A stretch of DNA of 9,260 nucleotides from contig QCWE01000006.1 of NCBI GenBank assembly GCA_003149555.1, positions 9,865 to 19,124 on the forward strand. The letters are read 5' to 3'. This document shows positions 1 to 6,169 of the stretch, one piece after another; position 1 is the stretch's first letter, and every line of letters starts with the position of its first letter. The notes below the pieces were generated by a model. It was not told where the DNA came from. It ran no database searches and worked only from the letters and a program-made list of their open reading frames with translations. Source of the stretch: Candidatus Aquiluna sp. XM-24bin5 (GTDB lineage Bacteria; Actinomycetota; Actinomycetia; Actinomycetales; Microbacteriaceae). Made by a program: the position numbers and the translations under genes.

Positions 1-1
1 G

Positions 2-25
2 GGGAATGTCCCGAACGATGTTGAA
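2..25 (+). repeat. left terminal inverted repeat of the IS256-family element
   Basis: This 24-bp segment matches the reverse complement of 1425-1448 at 20 of 24 positions, with mismatches at repeat positions 4 and 13-15. The shared cores are ATGTCCCG and GATGTTGAA. It lies about 30 bp beyond the transposase stop codon, as expected for the downstream end of the element. Confidence 0.85.
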
Positions 26-57
26 AAGCGTTTTGGGCGACGCTGCGGATTTCATGG

Positions 58-1350
58 TTATGCGGCCTGAGCCACCGGGTCAACCTGCGCATCAGTTTCT
101 GGGGCGCGGTGCTTGTCCAACGCGGCCTTCAAGTCGGGCAGTTGCTTGTAGGCTTTGAGGCGGCGAAAGCCCTTGCCTGCTTCGAGCATGCCGGCGGCGG
201 TCCAGCGCAGCGCCATCTGGGCATCACGCCAGCGCTTCACATTTCGGCAGACCTGACGGATCACGGCATTCATCGACTCGATGATGTTCGTGGAAGCCAA
301 TGATCGGCGCAATTCCGAAGGGACGCCGAGGCGGATCACGGTCAGGATCTCGTCTAACCCTTCCAGGATCGTTCGGCTGATGCCGGGTGCTTCCAGCTCC
401 AGACGTCGCGCCAGATTGCGTAGAAGACGTTCCGCTTTTTCCGCGTCATCGAGCTTCCATGCCTGTTTCAGCGCGTGGCGGACCGCAGCGTGATGCTTCG
501 GGTCAATCCGCTCGGCGATATTGCGCGCCTTGTGAACCTGGCAGCGCTGGATCGGGATGTCCGCGCCGAATGTCCTGCGAATTGCCTTACTCAAGGCCTT
601 GGCTCCATCGACGATGAACAGCCTGCAGGCTTCGGGATCCAGCCCGCGCTCAATCAGATTGTCCAGAAGCGCTTGCACGGTGGCAGCGTTTTCTGTGGCA
701 CCTTCAACCACGCCGAGCGGATGCTTATGCCCTTCAATATCAATGCCAACAGCGCCGATCATCAACAGCTTGTCGGTCATGTGCAGGCCATCAATTTGGA
801 TCACCAGAAGATCAAGGTGCGATAAGTCCGAAGCCATCCATTCGCCCATACGCGCTTCGGTCAGCGCCTTGAAACGTCGCGAGACCGCCGATTTCGACAG
901 GCCTGAACCATCTTGCGAGGGAACCCCCGCTTCGGGCAAACGAACGGCCCGCCCAAACTTGCGTGTCGTCACATTTATCAGCATCAGGTTCATCGCCCAT
1001 TCATCCAGCCAGCCGACCTCGGCGGCCTCCTGCCAACTGGGCAGCGGCATCTCCTTCCCGGTGGCTTTCGACCGTACGCGGGGACGCTCCAACTCCACCT
1101 TGCCGCCTTGGAACCCAAGGCGACCTCGGGTCGTGCCCCAGCGGTGGCCTGGCTTATCGGCGTTGCGCGCGTGTGCCTCGCCGGCCAATTTCAATGCGTC
1201 GCTTTCCATCATCTCGCTGAGCGCTGAAACTCCCGCCAGCAGGCAGAACTGGTCAAAGCTCTGCCCCACTGCCTTCCAAGCACCGGCAACGGCGCCACAC
1301 AGATCATTCTGGCTGGCCAGCGCCGCCTGCGATGTCGTAGTCTTCTTCAT
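58..1350 (-). CDS. IS256-family (mutator-type) DDE transposase
   Basis: The 430-residue protein has the length and architecture of IS256-family transposases, which cut and rejoin DNA by a DDE mechanism and move the element by copy-out, paste-in. The catalytic acidic residues are visible: D187 in VIQIDGLHM, D248 in LFIVDGAKAL and E358 in STNIIESMN. The family signature RCQVHKARN lies at about 269-277, between the second D and the E. The N-terminal third is the DNA-binding part, and the C-terminus is a basic helix-rich tail. The ATG start is preceded by a purine-rich AAAGGAAAG about 10 bases upstream. No frameshift or internal stop is present, so the enzyme looks intact. It is transcribed away from the cpaE fragment. 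Codon use is GC-rich, unlike the pilus genes. Confidence 0.95.
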   Translation of the reverse strand: MKKTTTSQAALASQNDLCGAVAGAWKAVGQSFDQFCLLAGVSALSEMMESDALKLAGEAHARNADKPGHRWGTTRGRLGFQGGKVELERPRVRSKATGKEMPLPSWQEAAEVGWLDEWAMNLMLINVTTRKFGRAVRLPEAGVPSQDGSGLSKSAVSRRFKALTEARMGEWMASDLSHLDLLVIQIDGLHMTDKLLMIGAVGIDIEGHKHPLGVVEGATENAATVQALLDNLIERGLDPEACRLFIVDGAKALSKAIRRTFGADIPIQRCQVHKARNIAERIDPKHHAAVRHALKQAWKLDDAEKAERLLRNLARRLELEAPGISRTILEGLDEILTVIRLGVPSELRRSLASTNIIESMNAVIRQVCRNVKRWRDAQMALRWTAAGMLEAGKGFRRLKAYKQLPDLKAALDKHRAPETDAQVDPVAQAA

Positions 1351-1424
1351 GGTGTTGCTTTCCTTTCGGTTTGAACACCCCGAGCCTACGGCTCAGGGAA
1401 AGCAACGCCACCCTTTACGAAAAG

Positions 1425-1448
1425 TTCAACATCAACCGGGACATCCCC
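1425..1448 (-). repeat. right terminal inverted repeat of the IS256-family element
   Basis: This is the partner of the repeat at 2-25. It lies upstream of the transposase start and marks the boundary with the cpaE fragment. Read on the plus strand it ends CGGGACATCCCC. Confidence 0.85.
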
Positions 1449-1944
1449 AGCTGACGCTATTGAAAAGCTTATCAATCTTGCGCAGACAACGCCTCGCCAT
1501 GTTATTTTGGATTTGCCAAGGACATGGGGGGAAGAGACAAAGAAAGCATTGATTAGTGCGGACCAGATCGTGATAACAGCAACTCCTGACCTAACAAGCT
1601 TGCGCAATACCAAGCAAATTTCAGAATATTTGCGTCAAGCCCGGCCAAATGATGATATGCCAATTTTGGTGATGAATCAAGTTGGGCAGCCAAGACGACC
1701 GGAGATTGCAATTACTGAATTCTGCGAAGCTGTTCGGCTGAATGAAGGGCACAGTATACCATACAATTCATCAATCTTTGGTAGGGCAGCCAACAGCGGT
1801 AGAATTGTCACATACTCAAATGAGCGATCTTCAGTGGCTTCTGCGTTTAGAGATATTGCAGAAGATCTTTTAAATCCAGGCATGCGAAACAAGCCTGTTT
1901 CTATAAAGCGGAACCTAGTGCATTTTATGCGAAAATGGTGGTGA
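1449..1944 (+). pseudogene. cpaE: 3' fragment of cpaE/tadZ (pilus localisation ATPase), cut by the IS256-family element
   Basis: Reading in frame from 1450 gives about 164 residues that match the C-terminal half of CpaE/TadZ, the MinD/ParA-like protein that places the Tad pilus machine, often at a pole. Recognisable stretches are HVILDLPRTW, DQIVITATPDLTSLRN, the RPNDDMPILVMNQVG segment and RRPEIAITEF. The N-terminal receiver-like part and the Walker A (deviant P-loop) half are missing, because the IS right end sits immediately upstream. A TTG at 1507 could be mistaken for a start, but coding similarity continues upstream to the IS border, so it is not the native one. The frame also stays open a short way into the IS, to a TGA at 1372. 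The 3' end overlaps the next gene by 10 bases. The fragment lacks the nucleotide-binding site and is unlikely to work alone. The 5' half should lie beyond the left end of the IS. Confidence 0.87.
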
Positions 1945-3116
1945 TTTTGGCGGCGTCATCTTTTCATGTATTTCTAGCGACATTGTTCACAATAAGTGTT
2001 TTCTACACATCTGTTCGGAGTGTATTCAGTGTATGTTGGCGTGTGCGAAGCGGCCTTATAAAGTATAGTATATTTTTAAATATTGTAAGAGTTTTTGGTG
2101 TATGGATTTTGCTTTATTTACACCAATCTGCTTTATTTAAGGACGATCAATTTGTACTACTTCTGCTTTCTCTTGTGTTTTTAATCACAATTTTGGATCT
2201 TAGGGGCTATGCACGCTTTTTTGAGGTAGACTTCTCAAGAGGTCTTATTTTTACGTCTGTGCTTTTTTTTATAGTAACGTTTATTTTTGAGTACTATGGT
2301 GCATATTTTCTTACATTTGAAAATATTGATGTTGTTTTGGCAAGTGTGGCTTGCAGTCTCCTGTTTGTTGCGATGTCTTACGGTAAGTATCCAGGATTGG
2401 GTTCAGATCGTCAGGAGAGAAATGTACGAATAACTTACATAATTTTTTCCATTAGTCTTTTGATTTATGTATTTTTTGTTGGATTGAAGCAGGAACCAGT
2501 TGCTTATCTATACGGATCATTTATTTTCTTGGTTGCTGTGCTGGCTGTGCAGTCAATGGTAGCGTTTCGACATATTGAAGTTCTCAATGAGATTGAGACG
2601 CATGATAGAGCTCGGCGAAGCGATCGTTATGGAATTTTGAATGTAAAAGGTTTTGTTGAGGCAGCTGGCGATATTCGAAATATTTGCGCCAGACTGGATC
2701 AGGGTGTTTCCATAGCCACATTTGAGATCAAGTGTGTTCGAAAAGATGGATTGGAAAGTGAAGGTGACGAGAAGGCTTTAGAAATCATCCAAGATAGTAT
2801 CTTGAGAATAAAATCTTCTCTTAGAAAGCACGATCTATTCTGTCACGTTGATATGAATATCTTCGCTGTTCTTCTGCCGTTCACTGATCTCGAAAAAGGG
2901 CGTCTGGCTTGCGTGCGGTTGCACTCAATTGTTTACGAAGATCTTTTATCAAGGGGCGCAGAAAACAATTACCTTTGCAACGTGACTTTCGGTGTTTCAG
3001 ATATTCCAAAGGAAGATGTGAATGTGTTGCCAGGATTGTTGCGTGCATCAAAGGCGTTGAAAGATGCTGCCAGCTCAAGAAAAGATATTATGATTTTTGA
3101 AAAGGTGGCATGCTAA
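1935..3116 (+). CDS. multi-pass membrane protein with degenerate GGDEF domain, RxxD site retained
   Basis: The 393-residue protein has about seven hydrophobic segments (roughly 4-24, 47-64, 72-92, 104-124, 131-148, 166-184, 189-209), then a cytoplasmic domain from about 230 to 390. That domain aligns by eye with diguanylate cyclases: RYGILNVKGF (231-240) resembles the entry motif LTGLxNRRxF, EGD occurs at 276-278, and FAVLLPFTDLE (310-320) follows the signature. The signature loop itself is DMNIF (306-310) instead of GGDEF, and the metal-binding Asp region reads FEIK. The RxxD inhibitory-site motif, RKHD (297-300), is kept five residues before the signature, the normal spacing. I infer a catalytically dead c-di-GMP-binding sensor, as known for PelD and PopA. 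It overlaps the cpaE end by 10 bases, which suggests co-expression. No clear Shine-Dalgarno is present; GTG at 1938 or 1941 are alternative starts. Its stop overlaps the next gene tail to tail. Confidence 0.8.
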   Translation: MVVILAASSFHVFLATLFTISVFYTSVRSVFSVCWRVRSGLIKYSIFLNIVRVFGVWILLYLHQSALFKDDQFVLLLLSLVFLITILDLRGYARFFEVDFSRGLIFTSVLFFIVTFIFEYYGAYFLTFENIDVVLASVACSLLFVAMSYGKYPGLGSDRQERNVRITYIIFSISLLIYVFFVGLKQEPVAYLYGSFIFLVAVLAVQSMVAFRHIEVLNEIETHDRARRSDRYGILNVKGFVEAAGDIRNICARLDQGVSIATFEIKCVRKDGLESEGDEKALEIIQDSILRIKSSLRKHDLFCHVDMNIFAVLLPFTDLEKGRLACVRLHSIVYEDLLSRGAENNYLCNVTFGVSDIPKEDVNVLPGLLRASKALKDAASSRKDIMIFEKVAC

Positions 3117-3559
3117 TCTGCAGTGGGTGGATTAATTGGCTCTAAGGCTTGCGAACGCTCGGAACATCCTTGTGACTGCCGACATATGTACTCGAGTACT
3201 TCGCTTCCTCGACGCACTTGAATCGTAGATACTCCTGGTTCCTTCACAATGATGATAAATTCTTTGACAATTTGATCCTCACCGTTGACGGCCAAAAAAT
3301 TTGTGCGTCCAATATTTTTTGCTGTTAGTAAAATGGTTTGGCTGGAAACAAGCGTAGCATCAGCAACTTCAGTATCGCCTACAGCTATAAGTTGTGCAGG
3401 TTCATCTAGTCTGATCAAACTTGCTTCGCTTTTAAAGATTTCAATTCGATCTTTCTGCAAAAGTGAGTCATTAGACGTTCCCTGCGCATACACTGGTAAC
3501 GCTAAGATAAGGCAGGTGGATAAAAAAAGTGTGAGTTGCTTTAGCGGTATGGAAAACAT
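3113..3559 (-). CDS. exported pilus-formation protein, secretin N-terminal domain only (CpaC-N-like)
   Basis: This 148-residue protein begins with a typical signal peptide (about 1-25: KQL, a hydrophobic core, then VYA before the QG that would start the mature protein), so it should act in the periplasm. Residues about 35-107 match the pilus-formation N-terminal domain found at the start of CpaC/RcpA secretins (Pfam family T2SS-T3SS_pil_N). The pattern LIRLDEPAQLIAVGDTEVAD, then TILLTAKNIGRTNFLAVN, is characteristic. There is no secretin channel domain, so it is not CpaC itself. The tail carries two cysteines in CRQSQGC (126-132), which could form a disulphide. Stand-alone versions occur near alphaproteobacterial pilus loci; their role is not well defined, and a part in outer-membrane channel assembly is inference. 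It is convergent with the GGDEF-like gene, with a 4-base overlap. No strong ribosome binding site precedes the ATG. Confidence 0.82.
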   Translation of the reverse strand: MFSIPLKQLTLFLSTCLILALPVYAQGTSNDSLLQKDRIEIFKSEASLIRLDEPAQLIAVGDTEVADATLVSSQTILLTAKNIGRTNFLAVNGEDQIVKEFIIIVKEPGVSTIQVRRGSEVLEYICRQSQGCSERSQALEPINPPTAD

Positions 3560-4133
3560 ATAGGAACGCTTTTTGGTTTTCTATCAATCGCACTATTGCA
3601 ATCGATGCTGGGCGAGGTGAGGTGCTGCAGGAGTGTATCTAAGCTGAAGCACAGTATCTGGTTCAGTTTTGGCTCCTGCTGTAGGAAGCGTCATCTCAGT
3701 TTCGCAGTGTGATTTCGATCAGCTCAACATGTTCTTTGATGCTTCTGGATGTCAAGTGTCATTTGGCATTGGAGTAAATGTCTCACTGTCTTTTGCATGG
3801 TTGCGTTACGACAAGATGCCATTTGGGCAGTATGAGCTTAAATTTGCTCAGGTATGTTCTATTAGTCGTGTTGCGCAATGCGCGGAACACACGGTTTCTT
3901 TTTGTTTAGCGGTTACACAAGTGGGTCTGGGATGTCGTCTTTTGCATATCTACGATCCAGTGTGGAAAGTCGTCGCCACTTCTGTTTTGAGCAGCCCCTT
4001 GCTCTATCTGCTAATCAGGGGTTTTTCGTCGATTTTGTGTTTTGGGTTAGGTGCTTTTCTGCGTAAAAATGGCTCATTAATCACATGGAATTTTTATCGG
4101 CCACCTATTGGATTGACGTAACTTATTTCGATC
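3560..4133. other. 574-base gap with no convincing gene
   Basis: This stretch separates the minus-strand secretin-N gene from the IS200-type transposase. It should hold the promoter of the minus-strand gene, but I see no clear -35/-10 pair. On the plus strand a frame is open from 3648 to the TAA at 4121. With a TTG start at 3669 it would give 150 residues, rich in cysteine and hydrophobic residues, with no ribosome binding site, signal peptide or family I recognise. On the minus strand short open pieces are broken by several stops. It may be intergenic DNA, a decayed gene, or a gene remnant truncated by the arrival of the IS200-type element at its right side. Confidence 0.5.
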
Positions 4134-4532
4134 ATGCGCTACTCGTCATCCGCGCACACGCGATTTTATCACAGATACCACGTCGTGTGGGCCACGAAAT
4201 ACTGGTATAAAGTTCTGCAGGGCGCAATGCGTGAACGGATCCGAGAAATTATCATCCAGACCTGCGAGGAACTCGGCGTCCATATCGTGAAGGGCGTGTT
4301 GGCGCGCGATCATGTCCACATGTTCCTGTCGATACCGCCCAAGCTGTCCCTGTCCGATGTCATGCAGCGCATCAAGGGCCGCTCATCGCGCCGCATCCAG
4401 ATGGAGTTCCCCGACCTGCGCAAACGCTATTGGGGAAGGCGCTTTTGGGCGCGTGGGTATTTCTCCACGACCTCCGGCAACGTGACAGACGACGTGATCA
4501 GACAATACCTGGAATTACATTCCTCCAAATGA
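4134..4532 (+). CDS. tnpA: IS200/IS605-family TnpA (Y1 HUH single-strand transposase)
   Basis: The 132-residue protein is a HUH-class Y1 transposase, which moves single-stranded DNA through a 5'-phosphotyrosine link. The catalytic histidine pair is in RDHVHMF (H60, H62) and the nucleophilic tyrosine is Y125 in VIRQYLE. Other family landmarks are YHVVWATKY near the N-terminus (about 15-23), MQRIKGRSSRR (77-87), and KRYWGRRFWARGYF (97-110). Length is close to the usual 130-150 residues, so the enzyme looks intact. The ATG follows TTTCGATC, with no Shine-Dalgarno; weak translation is common in this family. Its GC-rich codon use contrasts with the flanking Tad genes and marks it as a recent arrival. 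It lies in the same direction as cpaF but is not part of that operon. Confidence 0.95.
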   Translation: MRYSSSAHTRFYHRYHVVWATKYWYKVLQGAMRERIREIIIQTCEELGVHIVKGVLARDHVHMFLSIPPKLSLSDVMQRIKGRSSRRIQMEFPDLRKRYWGRRFWARGYFSTTSGNVTDDVIRQYLELHSSK

Positions 4533-4537
4533 TGCTT

Positions 4538-4551
4538 CCGGCGTCAGCCGG
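4538..4551 (+). repeat. right-end subterminal hairpin of the IS200/IS605-family element
   Basis: CCGGC (4538-4542), loop GTCA, GCCGG (4547-4551) forms a perfect 5-bp stem only six bases after the tnpA stop codon. Hairpins at this position are what TnpA binds at the right end of IS200/IS605 elements. It could also slow transcription out of tnpA, though no U-tract follows. Confidence 0.7.
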
Positions 4552-4589
4552 TGGTCCTTCACGTTCAGGCCATGATACAAATAGCATCA

Positions 4590-4649
4590 CTGGAAAGCTT
4601 TCATTGTTTATGTGATAAAATCAGCAAGTGGTACCAGTAAACAATCCAG
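4590..4649. promoter_or_regulatory. nested inverted repeats upstream of cpaF, possible regulator site
   Basis: ATTGTTTA (4603-4610) and its exact reverse complement TAAACAAT (4638-4645) flank a 27-base spacer. CTGG and CCAG extend the symmetry outward, with GAAAGCTTTC (4593-4602), itself a perfect 10-bp palindrome, overlapping the left arm. The arrangement lies about 80-140 bases before the cpaF start, where a transcription-factor site would be expected. It could instead be a remnant left beside the IS200-type element. The factor is unknown. Confidence 0.35.
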
Positions 4650-4712
4650 ACAATATTTAGTATGGCTTGATTGTGCGTTAGCATTAACATCTAAACTAGC
4701 AATATGCGATAT

Positions 4713-4720
4713 GGGGAGGG
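4713..4720 (+). promoter_or_regulatory. ribosome binding site of cpaF
   Basis: GGGGAGGG ends six bases before the ATG at 4727. It is the strongest Shine-Dalgarno in the window and fixes the cpaF start. Confidence 0.8.
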
Positions 4721-4726
4721 TGAAAG

Positions 4727-6169
4727 ATGTTTGGTAAAAAAAATTTAAAGTTAGAGGCGAACAGTACGGCAGCCTCAAATTTCCGGCAAGATCACGATGT
4801 AGCCATTTCTAAAAAAGGCGCCAAGGCGCCATTTGAAAATGAAAGCAAAGAAAGTGACCATCTGGGCGAGCGTCCTCTTGATGATCAATATAATGAAACA
4901 AAGAGACAAATATTTTCCATACTCATCAATTCGGTTGATGCAAGTAAAATCTTAAGCATGACCTCAGAGGAGGGTCGAGGAGAAATTTCCCAAGTACTGT
5001 CGGAAATCATCAGAAACCAACAAATTAGAATATCAAAAGAAGAAGAAAGCAGACTTCTTGAAGATATTACAAATGATATGCTTGGATTTGGGCCTCTTGA
5101 GCAATTATTGTCTCGAGATGATATCGCAGACATTATGGTTAACGGGTATAAAAATGTTTATGTTGAAGTAAATGGTCACGTGCGGAAAACTGGTATCCAG
5201 TTCCGTGATGATGAGCAGTTAATGAACGTGTGTCAGAGGATCGTGAGTATAGTGGGGCGTCGAGTTGACGAAGCTAGCCCTATCTGTGATGCCCGATTAT
5301 TGGATGGATCACGGGTCAATGTTATTGTGCCTCCTCTGAGTGTTGATGGCCCCACCTTGACAATAAGAAAATTTAAAAAAGACAAGTTGCGGCTGTCTGA
5401 TTTAATAGGGTTTGGCTCAATTACCCCAGAAGCTGGACAACTTTTAGAAATTATTGGTCATGTCAGATGTAATGTCCTAATTTCTGGTGGGACAGGTTCT
5501 GGCAAAACAACTCTGCTTAATTGTCTTACAGCATACATAGATCCTACAGAACGGATCGTGACCTGTGAAGACACCGCAGAATTGCAGCTCCAACAGCCGC
5601 ATGTCGTAAGATTAGAGACACGTCCTCGTAACGTCGAAGGGCAGGGCGAGATTACGATGCGTGATCTTGTAAAAAACTGCCTTCGTATGCGTCCTGAGCG
5701 TATTATCGTGGGTGAGGTTAGAGGAGCTGAGGCGTTTGACTTATTGCAAGCCATGAATACTGGCCATGACGGGTCAATGGGTACGCTCCATGCCAACTCT
5801 CCGCGAGAAGCGTTGGCGCGGCTTGAGTCGATGGTTATCATGGGTAGCGTGAGTCTGCCGTCAAAAGTGATAAAAGAAATGATTGCCTCATCTATCGACG
5901 TAATAATTCAGGCTAGTCGACTTCGAGATGGATCACGCAAAATAATAAAAATTACTGAGGTTCTCGGGATGGAAGGAGATGTGATAACTACACAAGACTT
6001 ACTAACATACGAAGTTGAAGGTGAAGGTGTCGATGGCAAATTGATAGGCCAACACTACGGAAATAGAATTTCGAAACCAGGGATTTGGGAGCGGGCTAAG
6101 TATTTTGGTGATGGTCCGAGGTTGGAACGTGTAATGTCTAAACTCCCAGAAAAAGAGTCTGTTTTATGA
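4727..6169 (+). CDS. cpaF: CpaF/TadA, Tad pilus assembly ATPase
   Basis: This 480-residue cytoplasmic protein is the secretion-type hexameric ATPase (GspE/VirB11 superfamily) that powers Flp pilus assembly at the inner membrane. The first 60 residues are polar and variable. The family N-terminal domain runs from about 60 to 220, including FGPLEQLL (121-128) and DIMVNG (135-140). The nucleotide-binding core has Walker [10 protein letters not shown] (254-262), Asp box CEDTAEL (280-286), arginine-rich segment LETRPRN, Walker [10 protein letters not shown] (325-333, E330) and His box [10 protein letters not shown] (349-358). All key residues are present and the length is normal. It is the first gene of a cpaF-tadB-tadC operon; its TGA overlaps the tadB ATG by four bases. 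In most Tad loci cpaE sits immediately upstream; here it is separated by about 2.8 kb of other genes and an IS. Confidence 0.97.
   Translation: MFGKKNLKLEANSTAASNFRQDHDVAISKKGAKAPFENESKESDHLGERPLDDQYNETKRQIFSILINSVDASKILSMTSEEGRGEISQVLSEIIRNQQIRISKEEESRLLEDITNDMLGFGPLEQLLSRDDIADIMVNGYKNVYVEVNGHVRKTGIQFRDDEQLMNVCQRIVSIVGRRVDEASPICDARLLDGSRVNVIVPPLSVDGPTLTIRKFKKDKLRLSDLIGFGSITPEAGQLLEIIGHVRCNVLISGGTGSGKTTLLNCLTAYIDPTERIVTCEDTAELQLQQPHVVRLETRPRNVEGQGEITMRDLVKNCLRMRPERIIVGEVRGAEAFDLLQAMNTGHDGSMGTLHANSPREALARLESMVIMGSVSLPSKVIKEMIASSIDVIIQASRLRDGSRKIIKITEVLGMEGDVITTQDLLTYEVEGEGVDGKLIGQHYGNRISKPGIWERAKYFGDGPRLERVMSKLPEKESVL

Larger units (their letters stand above)
2..1448 (-). mobile_element. IS256-family insertion sequence, apparently complete
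   Basis: The element holds one transposase gene on the minus strand and is bounded by imperfect terminal inverted repeats at 2-25 and 1425-1448, which match at 20 of 24 positions when one is reverse-complemented. The outer tips read GGGAATGTCCCG on the left and GGGGATGTCCCG on the right (reverse complement). Length is about 1.45 kb, normal for the family. It is visibly GC-rich compared with the AT-rich Tad genes beside it. The right end joins directly to in-frame cpaE coding sequence. IS256 elements usually make an 8-9 bp target duplication; only the right copy (starting AGCTGACG at 1449) can be seen. Base 1, a G, would be the last base of an 8-bp left copy, which is weak support. The exact ends could be off by a base. 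Confidence 0.88.
4134..4551 (+). mobile_element. IS200/IS605-family element (tnpA-only), minimal visible extent
   Basis: The core is a TnpA Y1 transposase gene followed directly by a subterminal hairpin typical of the right end of this family. No tnpB accessory gene is present. Base composition becomes GC-rich at about the tnpA start and falls back to AT-rich past about 4575, so the true borders probably lie slightly outside the stated range. I could not identify the left-end hairpin or the cleavage tetranucleotides. Elements of this family have no terminal inverted repeats and make no target duplication, so the ends cannot be fixed from one copy. Confidence 0.75.

Noticed and set aside
557..1552. 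Long plus-strand open frame of 331 codons
   Set aside because: It lies antisense to the intact transposase and its translation matches nothing; it is a GC-rich shadow frame that runs across the IS end into cpaE.
1386..1613. Minus-strand open frame over the IS right end
   Set aside because: It crosses the IS boundary, opposes clear CpaE coding and resembles no protein family.
1507..1944. Independent gene starting at TTG 1507
   Set aside because: CpaE-like coding continues in frame upstream to the IS border, so the TTG is an internal Leu codon of a truncated gene.
1935..3116. Active diguanylate cyclase
   Set aside because: The signature is DMNIF and the metal-site region is altered, so catalysis is not supported despite the GGDEF-like fold.
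3113..3559. Full CpaC secretin
   Set aside because: Only the N-terminal domain is present in 148 residues; no secretin channel domain follows.
4667..4697. Sigma-70-like promoter TTGATT ... TAAACT before cpaF
   Set aside because: The 19-base spacing and weak -10 make it unconvincing in AT-rich DNA.
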